Assembly (NCBI GenBank): GCA_031272185.1
Contig: JAISUG010000052.1
Span: 1 to 39,100, forward strand
Length of the DNA stretch: 39,100 nucleotides
DNA from: Lachnospiraceae bacterium
Lineage (GTDB): Bacteria > Bacillota > Clostridia > Lachnospirales > Lachnospiraceae
Direction: 5' to 3'
The translations under genes and the position numbers were made by a program. Numbering within the stretch: position 1 is the stretch's first letter; the number at the start of each line of letters is the position of its first letter. The notes under the pieces were generated by a model. It was not told where the DNA came from. It searched no databases and saw only the letters and a list, made by a program, of their open reading frames with translations. Below are positions 16,753 through 24,801 of this stretch, piece by piece.

Positions 16753-19440
16753 GTGATGCGGGGGGCGGGGATGTTTGATCCGGGGTTCAGGATAAGCCTT
16801 GATGCGTGCAGGCCTGGGGTGGTTTCGCCCCATGGGGAGATGGCGGTGCTCTATCTGCTGGATGGCAAGGCCACATGCGTGCTGGGTGACCGGCGCATCC
16901 ATCTGGAAGGGCAGGATTTGCTGGCGGTCAACCCCGGCGAGTCCCATGCATTGACGGTGCAGGAGCCAGGAAGGCTGTGCGTGTTGTCCATCGAGGAGTC
17001 GGTCTTTTCGGGGCTCCTGGGTGGGGGTGCGCGCTTTTTCGATTTGTGCAGCGCGCATGAGGATGCGCTGCAACCCACACCTATGGGCATCCCACCCCGT
17101 GGCGCCGTTTTGAAACAGGCTGCGCCGGGGACGAAGCCACTTGTGACGGGCTTTGAGCGCCCTCGGACAGATGTCCGGCAAAAGCAGGCCGCAGTGGAAC
17201 AGCTGCGCAGGCAGCTGCGGATCCTGCTGGGCGGTTACCTGGAAAACGGCTTGCGCATCGGCATCCTGGAATACCAGGTGTTTTTGCGGCTGGTGCAGAC
17301 CCTTTCGGTGTCTTTCGCGGTTCCGGGAAACACCGCCGGGAAAGGGGTGGTAGGCCGGCCCATGGCCAAGGCGGACGGGCGCATCGAGGCGCTGCTGGGG
17401 ATGGTGCACGGGCATTTCAGGGAGCAGATAACGCTTTCGGCCTGCGCCAAGCAGCTGTTCGTGTCGGAGGCCCACCTGTCCAGGGAATTCAAACGGGTGC
17501 TGGGGCTGCCTTTCCGGGATTACCTAAACCAGGTGCGCCTGGAGGCGGCCAAATCGGAGCTGCCGGACACGGACAAATCCATAGCGCGGATCTCATTTGA
17601 CAATGGTTTTTCCAGCATTTCCATGTTCAATAAAACATTTGCGAAGGCCCATGGGGTCACGCCGCAGGCATATCGCAAAGACGCGGGGGCGCGGATGGAG
17701 GCGCAGGATCGGGCCCGCAGGGAGATAGAGGAGCAAACCGCCGCAGAGCTTAGGGCGTCGCTTTTCGGGGACGGCCAGGGCGCCTACACCAAACGGGTGG
17801 CGGCGGATGTGTCTGCATCCGCGCCCATGCACAGGTACTGGCAGCAGGTGGTGAGCGTGGGGAACGCACAGGACTTGCTCAACCCCAAGATCCAGGCCCA
17901 CCTGTTGCTGCTGCAAAAGGAACTGGGTTTTGGTTTCGTGCGTTTCTGGGGCGTGTGGGACCGGGAGATGATGATATTCCCGGATGATGGCTACAGCCGG
18001 CTGAACTTTTCCAGGCTGGATGACTGCCTGGAGTTCTTGCTGGAAAACAACCTGAGGCCGTTTTTCCAGCTGGGGCCCATCGCCACCAGGAACCTGGGCA
18101 ATACCGTGTATTCTTCCGTGGAGCATAAGTACGAGACGCCGGTGTTCGGGTTTGATGCGGATGCGTGGGGGGGATTGGTGGATGCGCTTGCCCGCCACCT
18201 GTGTGCCAGGTATGGTGCGGGGGAAGTGGGGAAATGGTGTTTCGAGATGTGGTGCCCCGGGCCCTGGGACAAGGAGTGGCACCACTGGTTCACCGTTGCG
18301 CATTACACCAAGTTCCACCGCGCCATCAAAAAACACATATCGGCCGCAAAGGTAGGCGGGTGCGAGTTCTTCGGTTTCCACCATTTGGATTTTATTTCCA
18401 AATATATGCATGAATGGGAAAAAGAGGGGGCGCTGCCCGACTTCTTGTCTTTCAGCGGTTTCCCCTACGATGCCTTGGACGGAAACGAGCTGGTATGGAA
18501 CCCCGGGGCGGATGCACTCTCCATCAACGTGGACGGCGTTTTGGCGCATCGGGCGGGCATCCCCGTCTATATCACATCCTGGAACATCACCATATCCAAC
18601 AGGAACATCCTAAATGACAGCGTGTTCAAGGGCGCCTACATCATAAAGAATGTCATTGACTTGGTGGGGAGGGTGGATTTGCTGGGGTATTACACGGCGT
18701 CCGATGCATATTCCGAGTATTCGGACTCGTCGGGGTTGCTCTACGGCGGGAGCGGCCTGCTTTCCAAGGACGGCATACCTAAACCGGCTTATTATGCGTT
18801 CCACTTCCTCTCCAAGCTCGGCGCCCGGCTGGTGTCAAAGGGCGAAAACCATCTGGTGTGCTGGGACGGTTATGGGCACGTGACGGTGGTGTACCACAAC
18901 ATGAAGCCCTTGTCACCGGGGGCGCTCTCGCCGGCAGACCCGGCCAAGACAGAGGCGGGCGGTGCGATGGTTCATGAGGGCGGCTGTCTCGGTGCGGGGA
19001 TTGGGGGCGCGGTGAGTGGCGGCGGGGTGAATGGCGGCGGGGTGAATGGCGGCGGGGATATGGGCGCCGGTGGTGGGCTGATGGATGTTGGCGCCAGCGC
19101 TACGCTTCGGGGGGACATGGCAGTGCAGTATGACAGGATGCATGCGTTCTTTGCCGACGAAGAGTATCTGGACTTGCACATCACGCTGCACTCGCTGCCC
19201 GATGGCACATATACGATTCGAACACAGTCGGTTCACGGCGAGTCAGGGAGCCTGCTGGACGAGTGGATGCGGTTTGGCAGCGACATAGAGCTGACCGGCA
19301 CTGACCTGCGGTACCTGCGCCAGGTCACCGCGCCCAGGGTTTCGGTGCGCAGGCTGGCCACGGTGGACGGGAAGCTGGCGCTGGAGCTGCATGTACGGCC
19401 CAACGAGTTCGGCTGCGTGGAGGTGGGAAGAATATCATAA
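16753..19440 (+). CDS. AraC-family regulator fused to a GH39-like domain lacking catalytic residues
   Basis: An 895-residue fusion. Residues about 1-80 form a cupin-like sugar-sensing domain (GEMAVLYLLDGKATCVLGD, NPGESHAL). Residues about 210-310 are an AraC double helix-turn-helix (ACAKQLFVSEAHLSREFKRV; ISFDNGFSSISMFNKTF). From about 355 a TIM-barrel domain resembles GH39 beta-xylosidases (FGFVRFWGVWDREM, KWCFEMWCPGPWDKEW, ISNRNILNDSVFKGAYIIKN). In active GH39 enzymes the acid/base is Glu in WNEP and the nucleophile is Glu in TEWN. Here the positions read WCPG (Pro502) and TSWN (Ser609), so both are lost. I infer a sugar-binding, non-hydrolytic domain controlling transcription of nearby sugar genes. 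A Gly-rich insertion (about 18950-19095) lies near the C-terminus. GTG 16753, ATG 16756 and ATG 16771 are possible starts. Confidence 0.88.
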   Translation: MMRGAGMFDPGFRISLDACRPGVVSPHGEMAVLYLLDGKATCVLGDRRIHLEGQDLLAVNPGESHALTVQEPGRLCVLSIEESVFSGLLGGGARFFDLCSAHEDALQPTPMGIPPRGAVLKQAAPGTKPLVTGFERPRTDVRQKQAAVEQLRRQLRILLGGYLENGLRIGILEYQVFLRLVQTLSVSFAVPGNTAGKGVVGRPMAKADGRIEALLGMVHGHFREQITLSACAKQLFVSEAHLSREFKRVLGLPFRDYLNQVRLEAAKSELPDTDKSIARISFDNGFSSISMFNKTFAKAHGVTPQAYRKDAGARMEAQDRARREIEEQTAAELRASLFGDGQGAYTKRVAADVSASAPMHRYWQQVVSVGNAQDLLNPKIQAHLLLLQKELGFGFVRFWGVWDREMMIFPDDGYSRLNFSRLDDCLEFLLENNLRPFFQLGPIATRNLGNTVYSSVEHKYETPVFGFDADAWGGLVDALARHLCARYGAGEVGKWCFEMWCPGPWDKEWHHWFTVAHYTKFHRAIKKHISAAKVGGCEFFGFHHLDFISKYMHEWEKEGALPDFLSFSGFPYDALDGNELVWNPGADALSINVDGVLAHRAGIPVYITSWNITISNRNILNDSVFKGAYIIKNVIDLVGRVDLLGYYTASDAYSEYSDSSGLLYGGSGLLSKDGIPKPAYYAFHFLSKLGARLVSKGENHLVCWDGYGHVTVVYHNMKPLSPGALSPADPAKTEAGGAMVHEGGCLGAGIGGAVSGGGVNGGGVNGGGDMGAGGGLMDVGASATLRGDMAVQYDRMHAFFADEEYLDLHITLHSLPDGTYTIRTQSVHGESGSLLDEWMRFGSDIELTGTDLRYLRQVTAPRVSVRRLATVDGKLALELHVRPNEFGCVEVGRIS

Positions 19441-19467
19441 ACGCAATGCGATTTATGATATTTTTTT
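19431..19467 (+). terminator. Rho-independent terminator overlapping the AraC-GH39 stop codon
   Basis: AATATCATAAA (19431-19441) pairs with TTTATGATATT (19452-19462) and a T-run ends at 19467. The stop codon TAA (19438-19440) is inside the left arm. Confidence 0.85.
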
Positions 19468-19552
19468 GTGCGCCAAGTCGGGCAAGGCCATTTTTGGTCA
19501 TAAGACGGGCGCAACATGAGCAGAAACAGGGCAGACCCCAGGACTGGGAAAG

Positions 19553-19717
19553 GGTAAAATGAAAGCCGGGGTGCAGGGCCATACGGGCCTTGGTGTCACT
19601 GGCCGTGCCTGGCAGGATTATGGTAAAATGAAAGCCGGGGTGCGGCGCCATACGGGCCTTTGTGTCGCTGGCCGTGCCTGGCAGGGTTATGGCAAAATGA
19701 AAGCCGGGGGGTGGCGC
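19553..19717. repeat. 69-bp tandem repeat in the AraC-Gfo intergenic region
   Basis: Units start at 19553, 19622 and 19691 (the last partial), each beginning ggtaaaatgaaagccgggg or a close variant and differing at a few bases. They lie in a gap of about 630 bases (19441-20069) that also holds the decayed isomerase fragment and the palindromic element. Confidence 0.85.
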
Positions 19718-19888
19718 CACAGCGCCTGACGGACGTGAAAATCGTGGGAAAACTGTTGCCTGTGGCTCAGGAATATGGTATCATGTTGGCGTTGGAGTGC
19801 CATTCCCCCACGGCAACAGGCACCTCAACGTGCAAGGCTGGTGCGGCGAGATCAACTATGTGAACAAACACCACAGGTTGATGCGGAA
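19718..19888 (+). pseudogene. Remnant of a xylose isomerase-like TIM-barrel (sugar isomerase/epimerase) gene
   Basis: One frame encodes RLTDVKIVGKLLPVAQEYG and then IMLALECHSPTA, which resembles the segment of AP-endonuclease-2-like sugar isomerases where a Glu-x-His follows a strand (LALEIHSP). After a frame change near 19810 another frame gives GNRHLNVQG and ends NKHHRLMRK plus stop at 19886-19888, resembling the family C-terminus (EGNRH...). Most of the barrel is missing. I infer a decayed relative of the isomerase at 21382; the similarity is from memory of family patterns, not an alignment. Confidence 0.45.
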
Positions 19889-19916
19889 ATGACTGGCATG
19901 AAATTTCAAGATCTGC

Positions 19917-19945
19917 GTGACAAAACAGGAAACATCTGATAATAT
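19917..19945 (+). promoter_or_regulatory. Weak candidate promoter for the Gfo/Idh gene
   Basis: GTGACA (19917-19922), 17 bases, TAATAT (19940-19945). The start point would be about 19952, placing the palindromic element 19979-20052 in the 5' UTR. Confidence 0.35.
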
Positions 19946-19978
19946 GATGACTAACATTGGGTGGGCGTGGCCCGCGTT

Positions 19979-20052
19979 ATTGCTCCGCCGACCAAACCTT
20001 GCGCGAAGTCGAGACTGACGTCGAATGTGCATTGTTTGGTTGGTGGAGTATT
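19979..20052 (+). repeat. 74-bp palindromic element, copy A
   Basis: The element begins ATTGCTCCGCCGACCAAAC and ends TTTGGTTGGTGGAGTATT, giving imperfect terminal inverted repeats. Copy B (38077-38150, opposite strand) has the same 74-base length, with the first 31 bases identical save one and TTGTTTGGTTGG shared near the 3' end. Both copies lie directly upstream of a start codon, oriented alike relative to the gene. Confidence 0.85.
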
Positions 20053-20069
20053 AGAAAGGGATGGGGAAG

Positions 20070-21179
20070 ATGAAGAACGGGAAACTGCAGGTAGGTATCA
20101 TCGGGTGCGGGGGGATCGCCAACCAGAAGCATCTGCCTTCGCTGGCGAAGTTCGCCGACAAGTGCGAGATGACGGCGTTTTGCGACATCGTGCCGGAGCG
20201 CGCCGCAAAAGCGGCCGAGGAGTTCGGTGCCAAGGGTTCCAAGACCTATGAGGATTACAAGGAACTGCTGGCGGACAAAGCCATCGACGTGGTGCACGTG
20301 CTGACGCCCAATGTGGCCCATGCGCCCATCACGGTGGACGCTTTCGCGGCGGGGAAACACGTGCTGTGCGAGAAGCCCATGGCGCACACCTCCGCGGACG
20401 CCCAGAAGATGCTGGATGCCTGGAAAAAGAGCGGTAAACTCTTCACCATCGGCTACCAGAACCGGTTCCGCCCGGAGATCATGATGCTGCGCAAGGCGGT
20501 GGACCTGGGGGAACTGGGCGAGATATACTTCGGCAAGGCACATGCGGTGCGCCGGAGGGCGGTGCCCACCTGGGGCGTGTTCCCCAACAAGGCGCTGCAG
20601 GGGGGCGGCCCCCTCATCGACATCGGCACCCATGCCCTGGACCTGACACTGTGGATGATGGGCAACTACAAACCACTGTCCGTGTACGGCAGCGTGTTTT
20701 ATAAACTGGGGAACCTGCCCCAGGCCACCGAGGGGAACCTGTTTGGGCCATGGGACCCGAAAACCTACGAGGTGGAGGACTCCGCATTCGGCATGATCAA
20801 GATGGAGGGCGGCGCCACCATCTACCTGGAGGCTTCCTGGGCGCTGAACGTGTCCAGGTCCAGGGAGGCGTCCACCACCCTGTGCGGCACCAAGGCGGGG
20901 GCGGAGGTATTCTCCGGGATGAGCTACCCCGACAACGACGTGGTATTCAACCGGGGGCACCACGGGCTGCTCACGGAAGAGCACATCACCAAAGGCGGCG
21001 CGGTGGCGTATTTCGAGGGTGGCAGCGAGGAGCCGGGCGTGGCTGAGGCGCGCCAGTGGCTGGATGCTATATTGGAGAACAAAACCCCGCTGGTGAAGCC
21101 CGAGGAGGCGTACACCGTGACCCGGATTCTGGAGGCGATATACCAGTCCTCCGAGAGCGGGAAAGAAGTGAAGTTCTAA
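20070..21179 (+). CDS. Gfo/Idh/MocA-family NAD(P)-dependent oxidoreductase
   Basis: These enzymes oxidise or reduce sugars, inositols or their derivatives with NAD(P). The N-terminal Rossmann fold starts VGIIGCGGIANQKHLPSL, with the family signature CEKPMA and the substrate-domain motifs GGGPLIDIGTHALDLTLWMMG (in part: Asp and His as in the family active site). ATG 20070 is preferred because AAAGGG (20055-20060) is 9 bases upstream; ATG 20061 touches that site. The protein is then 369 residues, a normal length. It forms a likely operon with the isomerase 202 bases downstream. The substrate cannot be deduced, but the isomerase partner suggests inositol- or ketose-type catabolism. Confidence 0.92.
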   Translation: MKNGKLQVGIIGCGGIANQKHLPSLAKFADKCEMTAFCDIVPERAAKAAEEFGAKGSKTYEDYKELLADKAIDVVHVLTPNVAHAPITVDAFAAGKHVLCEKPMAHTSADAQKMLDAWKKSGKLFTIGYQNRFRPEIMMLRKAVDLGELGEIYFGKAHAVRRRAVPTWGVFPNKALQGGGPLIDIGTHALDLTLWMMGNYKPLSVYGSVFYKLGNLPQATEGNLFGPWDPKTYEVEDSAFGMIKMEGGATIYLEASWALNVSRSREASTTLCGTKAGAEVFSGMSYPDNDVVFNRGHHGLLTEEHITKGGAVAYFEGGSEEPGVAEARQWLDAILENKTPLVKPEEAYTVTRILEAIYQSSESGKEVKF

Positions 21180-21267
21180 GTCGGGGGCATGTGGGAAAGA
21201 CAGCACCTGCGGGCCGTTGTGGCATGGATGACCATGGTCGCCTGCGGCAGGCCCGCAGTTGCTTGGC

Positions 21268-21344
21268 GGTGGCGCCGCAGGTTCGGTTGCGGGGAGCGCC
21301 CCGGCCGGTGGCGCCGCAGGTTCGGTTGGGGGGATGCCCCGGCC
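21268..21344. repeat. 39/38-bp tandem repeat upstream of the isomerase gene
   Basis: Copies at 21268-21306 and 21307-21344 both begin ggtggcgccgcaggttcgg. Read in the isomerase frame they encode Ala/Gly-rich AGGAAGSV units like those inserted in other proteins of the window, but the strong ribosome-binding site lies downstream, so they are probably not translated. Confidence 0.8.
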
Positions 21345-21381
21345 GGTGCCTGCGGATGGGCGAAGGATGTGGAGGTACCAT

Positions 21382-22215
21382 ATGAAATCACTGCCTGTGG
21401 GGCTGCAGGTGTATTCGGTGCGGGACATGCTGGAAAAGACGCCGGGGGATTTCCCGGCGGTGATGCGCCAGGTGCGCTGGTATGGGTACGACGGCGTGGA
21501 ACTGGCGGGGCTGTACGGATTGGAGCCCGCATTTATAAGGGACACATTGGGGGAGATAGGCCTGACGCCCATCAGCGCCCACGTGCCCCTGTCGGAGATG
21601 ATGGCGGACGCAGAGAAAGTGGCGAGGGATTACAAAACCATTGGGTGCGAATACGTGGTGGTGCCCTACCTGCCGCCGGAGTACAGGCACTTGACTGACG
21701 GGTACGGGAAAGTCCTGGATGAGCTGCGGCGCATAGGCCCCGTCATGAACGCCCATGGGCTGCGGCTGCTCTACCACAACCACGATTTCGAGTTCGTGAA
21801 ACTGCCGGACGGGACGTACGGCCTGGACGACATCTACAGCCGGGTGCCGGCGGATGCGCTGGCGGCGGAGCCGGACGTGTGCTGGATCAAGGTGGCGGGT
21901 GTGGACCCGGTGGGGTATATCGGCAAATATGCCGGCCGCTGCCCCATCGTCCACCTGAAGGACTTCATAAAGGAGGGCAACCCCAAGAACCTCTACAAGC
22001 TCATCGGCATGGACACCGAGGAGGCGCCAGATGACACCGGGGTGTTCGAGTTTCGCAGCGTGGGGTTCGGCCAGCAGGTCTGGGAGCCCATCCTGGAGGC
22101 CTCTGTCCGGGCTGGTGCGGCGTGGGTGGTGGTGGAGCAGGACGAGTCCTACGGCCTGGCGTCGCTGGAATGTGCCCGGAGATCCCGGGAGTACCTGCGG
22201 ATCCTGGGGTGGTAG
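21382..22215 (+). CDS. Sugar phosphate isomerase/epimerase (xylose isomerase-like TIM barrel)
   Basis: A 277-residue AP-endonuclease-2-like TIM-barrel protein; members interconvert ketoses or epimerise sugar and inositol derivatives, usually with a divalent metal. Visible features: PVGLQVYSVRDML at the N-terminus, YGYDGVELAG, ISAHVPL, YVVVPYLPPE, LLYHNHDFEF (metal/substrate His), VCWIKVAGVDP, CPIVHLKDF and AAWVVVEQDES near the C-terminus. ATG 21382 is chosen for GGAGGT at 21371-21376; the open frame reaches 21259 but that part is a minisatellite. Its final 79 bases are repeated exactly after the stop codon at 22301-22379. Confidence 0.92.
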   Translation: MKSLPVGLQVYSVRDMLEKTPGDFPAVMRQVRWYGYDGVELAGLYGLEPAFIRDTLGEIGLTPISAHVPLSEMMADAEKVARDYKTIGCEYVVVPYLPPEYRHLTDGYGKVLDELRRIGPVMNAHGLRLLYHNHDFEFVKLPDGTYGLDDIYSRVPADALAAEPDVCWIKVAGVDPVGYIGKYAGRCPIVHLKDFIKEGNPKNLYKLIGMDTEEAPDDTGVFEFRSVGFGQQVWEPILEASVRAGAAWVVVEQDESYGLASLECARRSREYLRILGW

Positions 22216-22379
22216 GGCAGGATGGGACCTACGGCCTGGCGTCGCCGGAATGTCCGATCCGCTCCGGGGAGCGCGTGCATATCCTGGGGCGGTGAGGTTG
22301 CAGGACGAGTCCTACGGCCTGGCGTCGCTGGAATGTGCCCGGAGATCCCGGGAGTACCTGCGGATCCTGGGGTGGTAGG
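22138..22379 (+). repeat. Triplicated 3' end of the isomerase gene
   Basis: Bases 22138-22216, encoding the last 25 codons plus stop, recur exactly at 22301-22379. A diverged copy lies between them (about 22219-22300). The exact outer copies and degenerate middle copy suggest either repeated duplication or gene conversion. The rest of the gap to the ABC gene (22216-22563) holds a terminator, a promoter and an operator-like palindrome, but no gene. Confidence 0.9.
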
Positions 22380-22425
22380 CGGCCGGACGCCGCTGCGGCG
22401 GGGTTCTTGGGTTCACACGTGATGG

Positions 22426-22469
22426 CCGGCGGAGGGGTTGTAACGCAAGACCTCGCCGCCGGTTTTATT
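22426..22469 (+). terminator. Probable terminator of the Gfo-isomerase operon
   Basis: CCGGCGGAGG (22426-22435) pairs with CCTCGCCGCCGG (22451-22462) with a 2-base bulge, followed by TTTTATT. Confidence 0.72.
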
Positions 22470-22491
22470 GAATATTTTTCTCAATTAATGA

Positions 22492-22520
22492 TTGACAAGG
22501 GGCAGGGGGTGTGGTAGAGT
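22492..22520 (+). promoter_or_regulatory. Sigma-A-type promoter of the ABC transporter gene
   Basis: A perfect TTGACA (22492-22497), 17 bases, and TAGAGT (22515-22520) with an extended TGG before the -10. Confidence 0.7.
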
Positions 22521-22538
22521 AATTGCTAGGTAGCTATT
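22521..22538 (+). promoter_or_regulatory. Operator-like imperfect palindrome after the ABC promoter
   Basis: AATTGCTA-GG-TAGCTATT covers the predicted start of transcription. Palindromes of this size next to drug-exporter genes are often MarR-type repressor sites, but no regulator gene lies beside it. Confidence 0.4.
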
Positions 22539-22563
22539 AAAGAATTTTCGGGGGATTTCATAC

Positions 22564-24495
22564 ATGAGAGAAGGTCCGGGTGGTGGGCCTGTGCTTCGGG
22601 GTTCCAGGCCCATGACGGAAGAGGAAAAGGCATCCCTGCCTAAAATTACCAAAAAGCTGGTGTTCCGGGCTTTCAGTTACTTGAGCCCCTACAAGTGGCA
22701 GCTGGCTGCGATAATCATCATGCTGGCGGCCTCCAGCCTGTTCGGCATCGTCCCCACCATACTCGCGGGGGAGATCATCAATGTGTTCGCAAACCCGGCC
22801 TCGGCGGGGTATACCCTGTTCCTGGGCGGGCCTTTCGTGCGCATAGGCGCATTGATCCTGCTGTCGCTTTGCGTGCTAATCGTGTCCAACCTGGTGAGCG
22901 TGCTGCAAAGCTACGTGAGCAACTGGATGGCGGAGCACATCATGTTCGACATGCGCAACCAGATGTACCGCCACCTCCAGAACATGTCGCTGCGGTTTTT
23001 CACCAATGAGCGGCAGGGGGACATCATCACCCGCATGACCAGCGACATATCCGGGGTGCGCCAGGTGGTCGCCGGCACATTGCAGCAGATTTTCTCCAAC
23101 ATGATGAGCATCGTCATCACCGTGGCGGCGCTGGCAGGGCAGAACTGGGTCCTGGCATTGGTGGGGGTGGTCATCACGCCGCTGCTCATCATCCCGACGA
23201 AAATCGTGGGTGGGAAGCGCTTCGACCTGGCCAGGCAGTCCCAGAAAAAACAGGACGAGATGAACCAGATCCTCAATGAGACCCTCTCGGTGAGCGGGTC
23301 GCTGCTGGTGAAGATCTTCACGAAAGAGGAAGAGGAGTACGGGAAGTTCGAGAAGGTGAACCGGGAGGTGGTGCACCTGGCCCTGAAAGAAAGCGTCATA
23401 GGCCGGTGGCTGATGATGACATTCGGCGTGCTGAACAATTTCGGCCCCATGCTGATCTACCTGGCCGCGGCGCTGATCATGTTCCGCCTGGACCCCAAGG
23501 ACATAGTGGACCCGGCGACAGGCGCCCTGACCGTGGTGGGCATGAAGGACCTGAACGTGGGCATGATCACCGTGGTCACGGGGCTGATGGGCAGGCTGAT
23601 GCAGCCGGTGAACTCGCTGTTCTCCCTGCAGATAGACGTCACCAGGAGCATGGCGCTGTTCGACCGGATCTTCCGGTATTTCGACTTGCCCAGGGAGATC
23701 GTGAACAAGCCCGATGCCAGGCGGGTGGGGACACTACGCGGGGACGTGGCATTCGACGACGTATATTTCCACTACAACCCCGGGACCCCGGTGCTTAAGG
23801 GGATCAGCTTCGAGATCCCCGCGGGGCGCAGCGTGGCCCTGGTGGGGCCATCCGGGGCCGGGAAATCCACTGTGGTGGACCTGATCCCCCGGCTGTACGA
23901 TGCGGTGGCGGGGTGCGTCCGGGTGGACGGGCTGGATGTCCGGGACTATGACGTGCATGACCTGCGCCGTAACATCGGGCTGGTGACCCAGGACACCTAT
24001 CTTTTCAACAGCACCATCAGGGAGAACCTGCTCTATGCCAATGAAAACGCCACCCAGGAACAGATCGAGGACGCCTGCCGGCAGGCGAACATCCACGATT
24101 TCATCAGCGGCCTGCCTGACGGGTATGATTCGCTGGTGGGCAACCGCGGGCTGAAGCTTTCCGGGGGTGAGAAACAGCGTATGTCCATCGCCCGGGTGAT
24201 ACTGAAAAACCCGCAGATCCTGATCCTGGACGAGGCCACCAGCAGCCTGGACAGCATCTCGGAGAATGCGATACAGGAGGCGGTGACGCCGTTGCTGGCG
24301 GGCAGGACCAGCGTGGTCATCGCCCACCGCCTCTCCACCATACTGGAGGCGGACGAGATCATAGTGCTGAAAGACGGGCGGGTCGCCGGGCGGGGCACCC
24401 ACAGGGAGCTCCTGGCCACCAACGATGTCTACAGGGAACTCTACGAGACCCAGTTCAAGAAAGCCATCGATGAATTCAAGGCGCGAAGCGCCTAA
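22564..24495 (+). CDS. ABC exporter half-transporter (permease plus ATPase)
   Basis: A 643-residue multidrug/lipid-type exporter subunit that works as a homo- or heterodimer. The membrane domain (about residues 30-345, six helices) has the coupling-region sequence FFTNERQGDIITRMTSDI. The nucleotide-binding domain follows: Walker A GPSGAGKST, Q-loop LVTQDTYLFN, signature LSGGEKQR, Walker B ILILDEATSSLD and H-loop IAHRLST, all intact. ATG 22564 follows GGGGGA at about 8 bases; ATG 22612 is an alternative. Many clostridial relatives come as gene pairs with a MarR regulator; here neither partner nor regulator is adjacent. The substrate is unknown. The 3' end is partly repeated just past the stop (gcgaagcgccta at about 24483 and cgaagcgccta at about 24515). 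Confidence 0.93.
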   Translation: MREGPGGGPVLRGSRPMTEEEKASLPKITKKLVFRAFSYLSPYKWQLAAIIIMLAASSLFGIVPTILAGEIINVFANPASAGYTLFLGGPFVRIGALILLSLCVLIVSNLVSVLQSYVSNWMAEHIMFDMRNQMYRHLQNMSLRFFTNERQGDIITRMTSDISGVRQVVAGTLQQIFSNMMSIVITVAALAGQNWVLALVGVVITPLLIIPTKIVGGKRFDLARQSQKKQDEMNQILNETLSVSGSLLVKIFTKEEEEYGKFEKVNREVVHLALKESVIGRWLMMTFGVLNNFGPMLIYLAAALIMFRLDPKDIVDPATGALTVVGMKDLNVGMITVVTGLMGRLMQPVNSLFSLQIDVTRSMALFDRIFRYFDLPREIVNKPDARRVGTLRGDVAFDDVYFHYNPGTPVLKGISFEIPAGRSVALVGPSGAGKSTVVDLIPRLYDAVAGCVRVDGLDVRDYDVHDLRRNIGLVTQDTYLFNSTIRENLLYANENATQEQIEDACRQANIHDFISGLPDGYDSLVGNRGLKLSGGEKQRMSIARVILKNPQILILDEATSSLDSISENAIQEAVTPLLAGRTSVVIAHRLSTILEADEIIVLKDGRVAGRGTHRELLATNDVYRELYETQFKKAIDEFKARSA

Positions 24496-24622
24496 TGCGC
24501 AATGCACATAGCGCACGAAGCGCCTAGCACCCCCGCATAAATGCTTAGTGCATTTGGCGCCTCGGCCGGCGGGGCCTTGGCATATGGCGAAGGGGGCACA
24601 TGTTCACTGGGATATGTACGCC

Positions 24623-24649
24623 AAAACCCCCGGGGGACCCGGGGGTTTT
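24623..24649. terminator. Bidirectional terminator between the ABC gene and the surface protein gene
   Basis: AAAACCCCCGGG (24623-24634), a 3-base loop, and CCCGGGGGTTTT (24638-24649) form a perfect 12-bp stem with A and T tracts at its ends, serving convergent genes. The rest of the 306-base gap (24496-24801) contains no gene. Confidence 0.85.
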
Positions 24650-24801
24650 GAGTGTTGTTTGATTTGCAATGACTTCGTTCCTGCCGGTTGCGCCGGTGCC
24701 GCATCTTTCCTGGGCACGTGCCGGGCTTGCCGGTGGCATCGGCGCAATCTCATGACAGCAGCTGATTCTTCACTGTCTGGCTACTGCTTGATCGGGCCGG
24801 T

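Noticed and set aside
21259-21381. Upstream extension of the isomerase reading frame
   Set aside because: It consists of a minisatellite, and a strong GGAGGT site marks ATG 21382 as the start.
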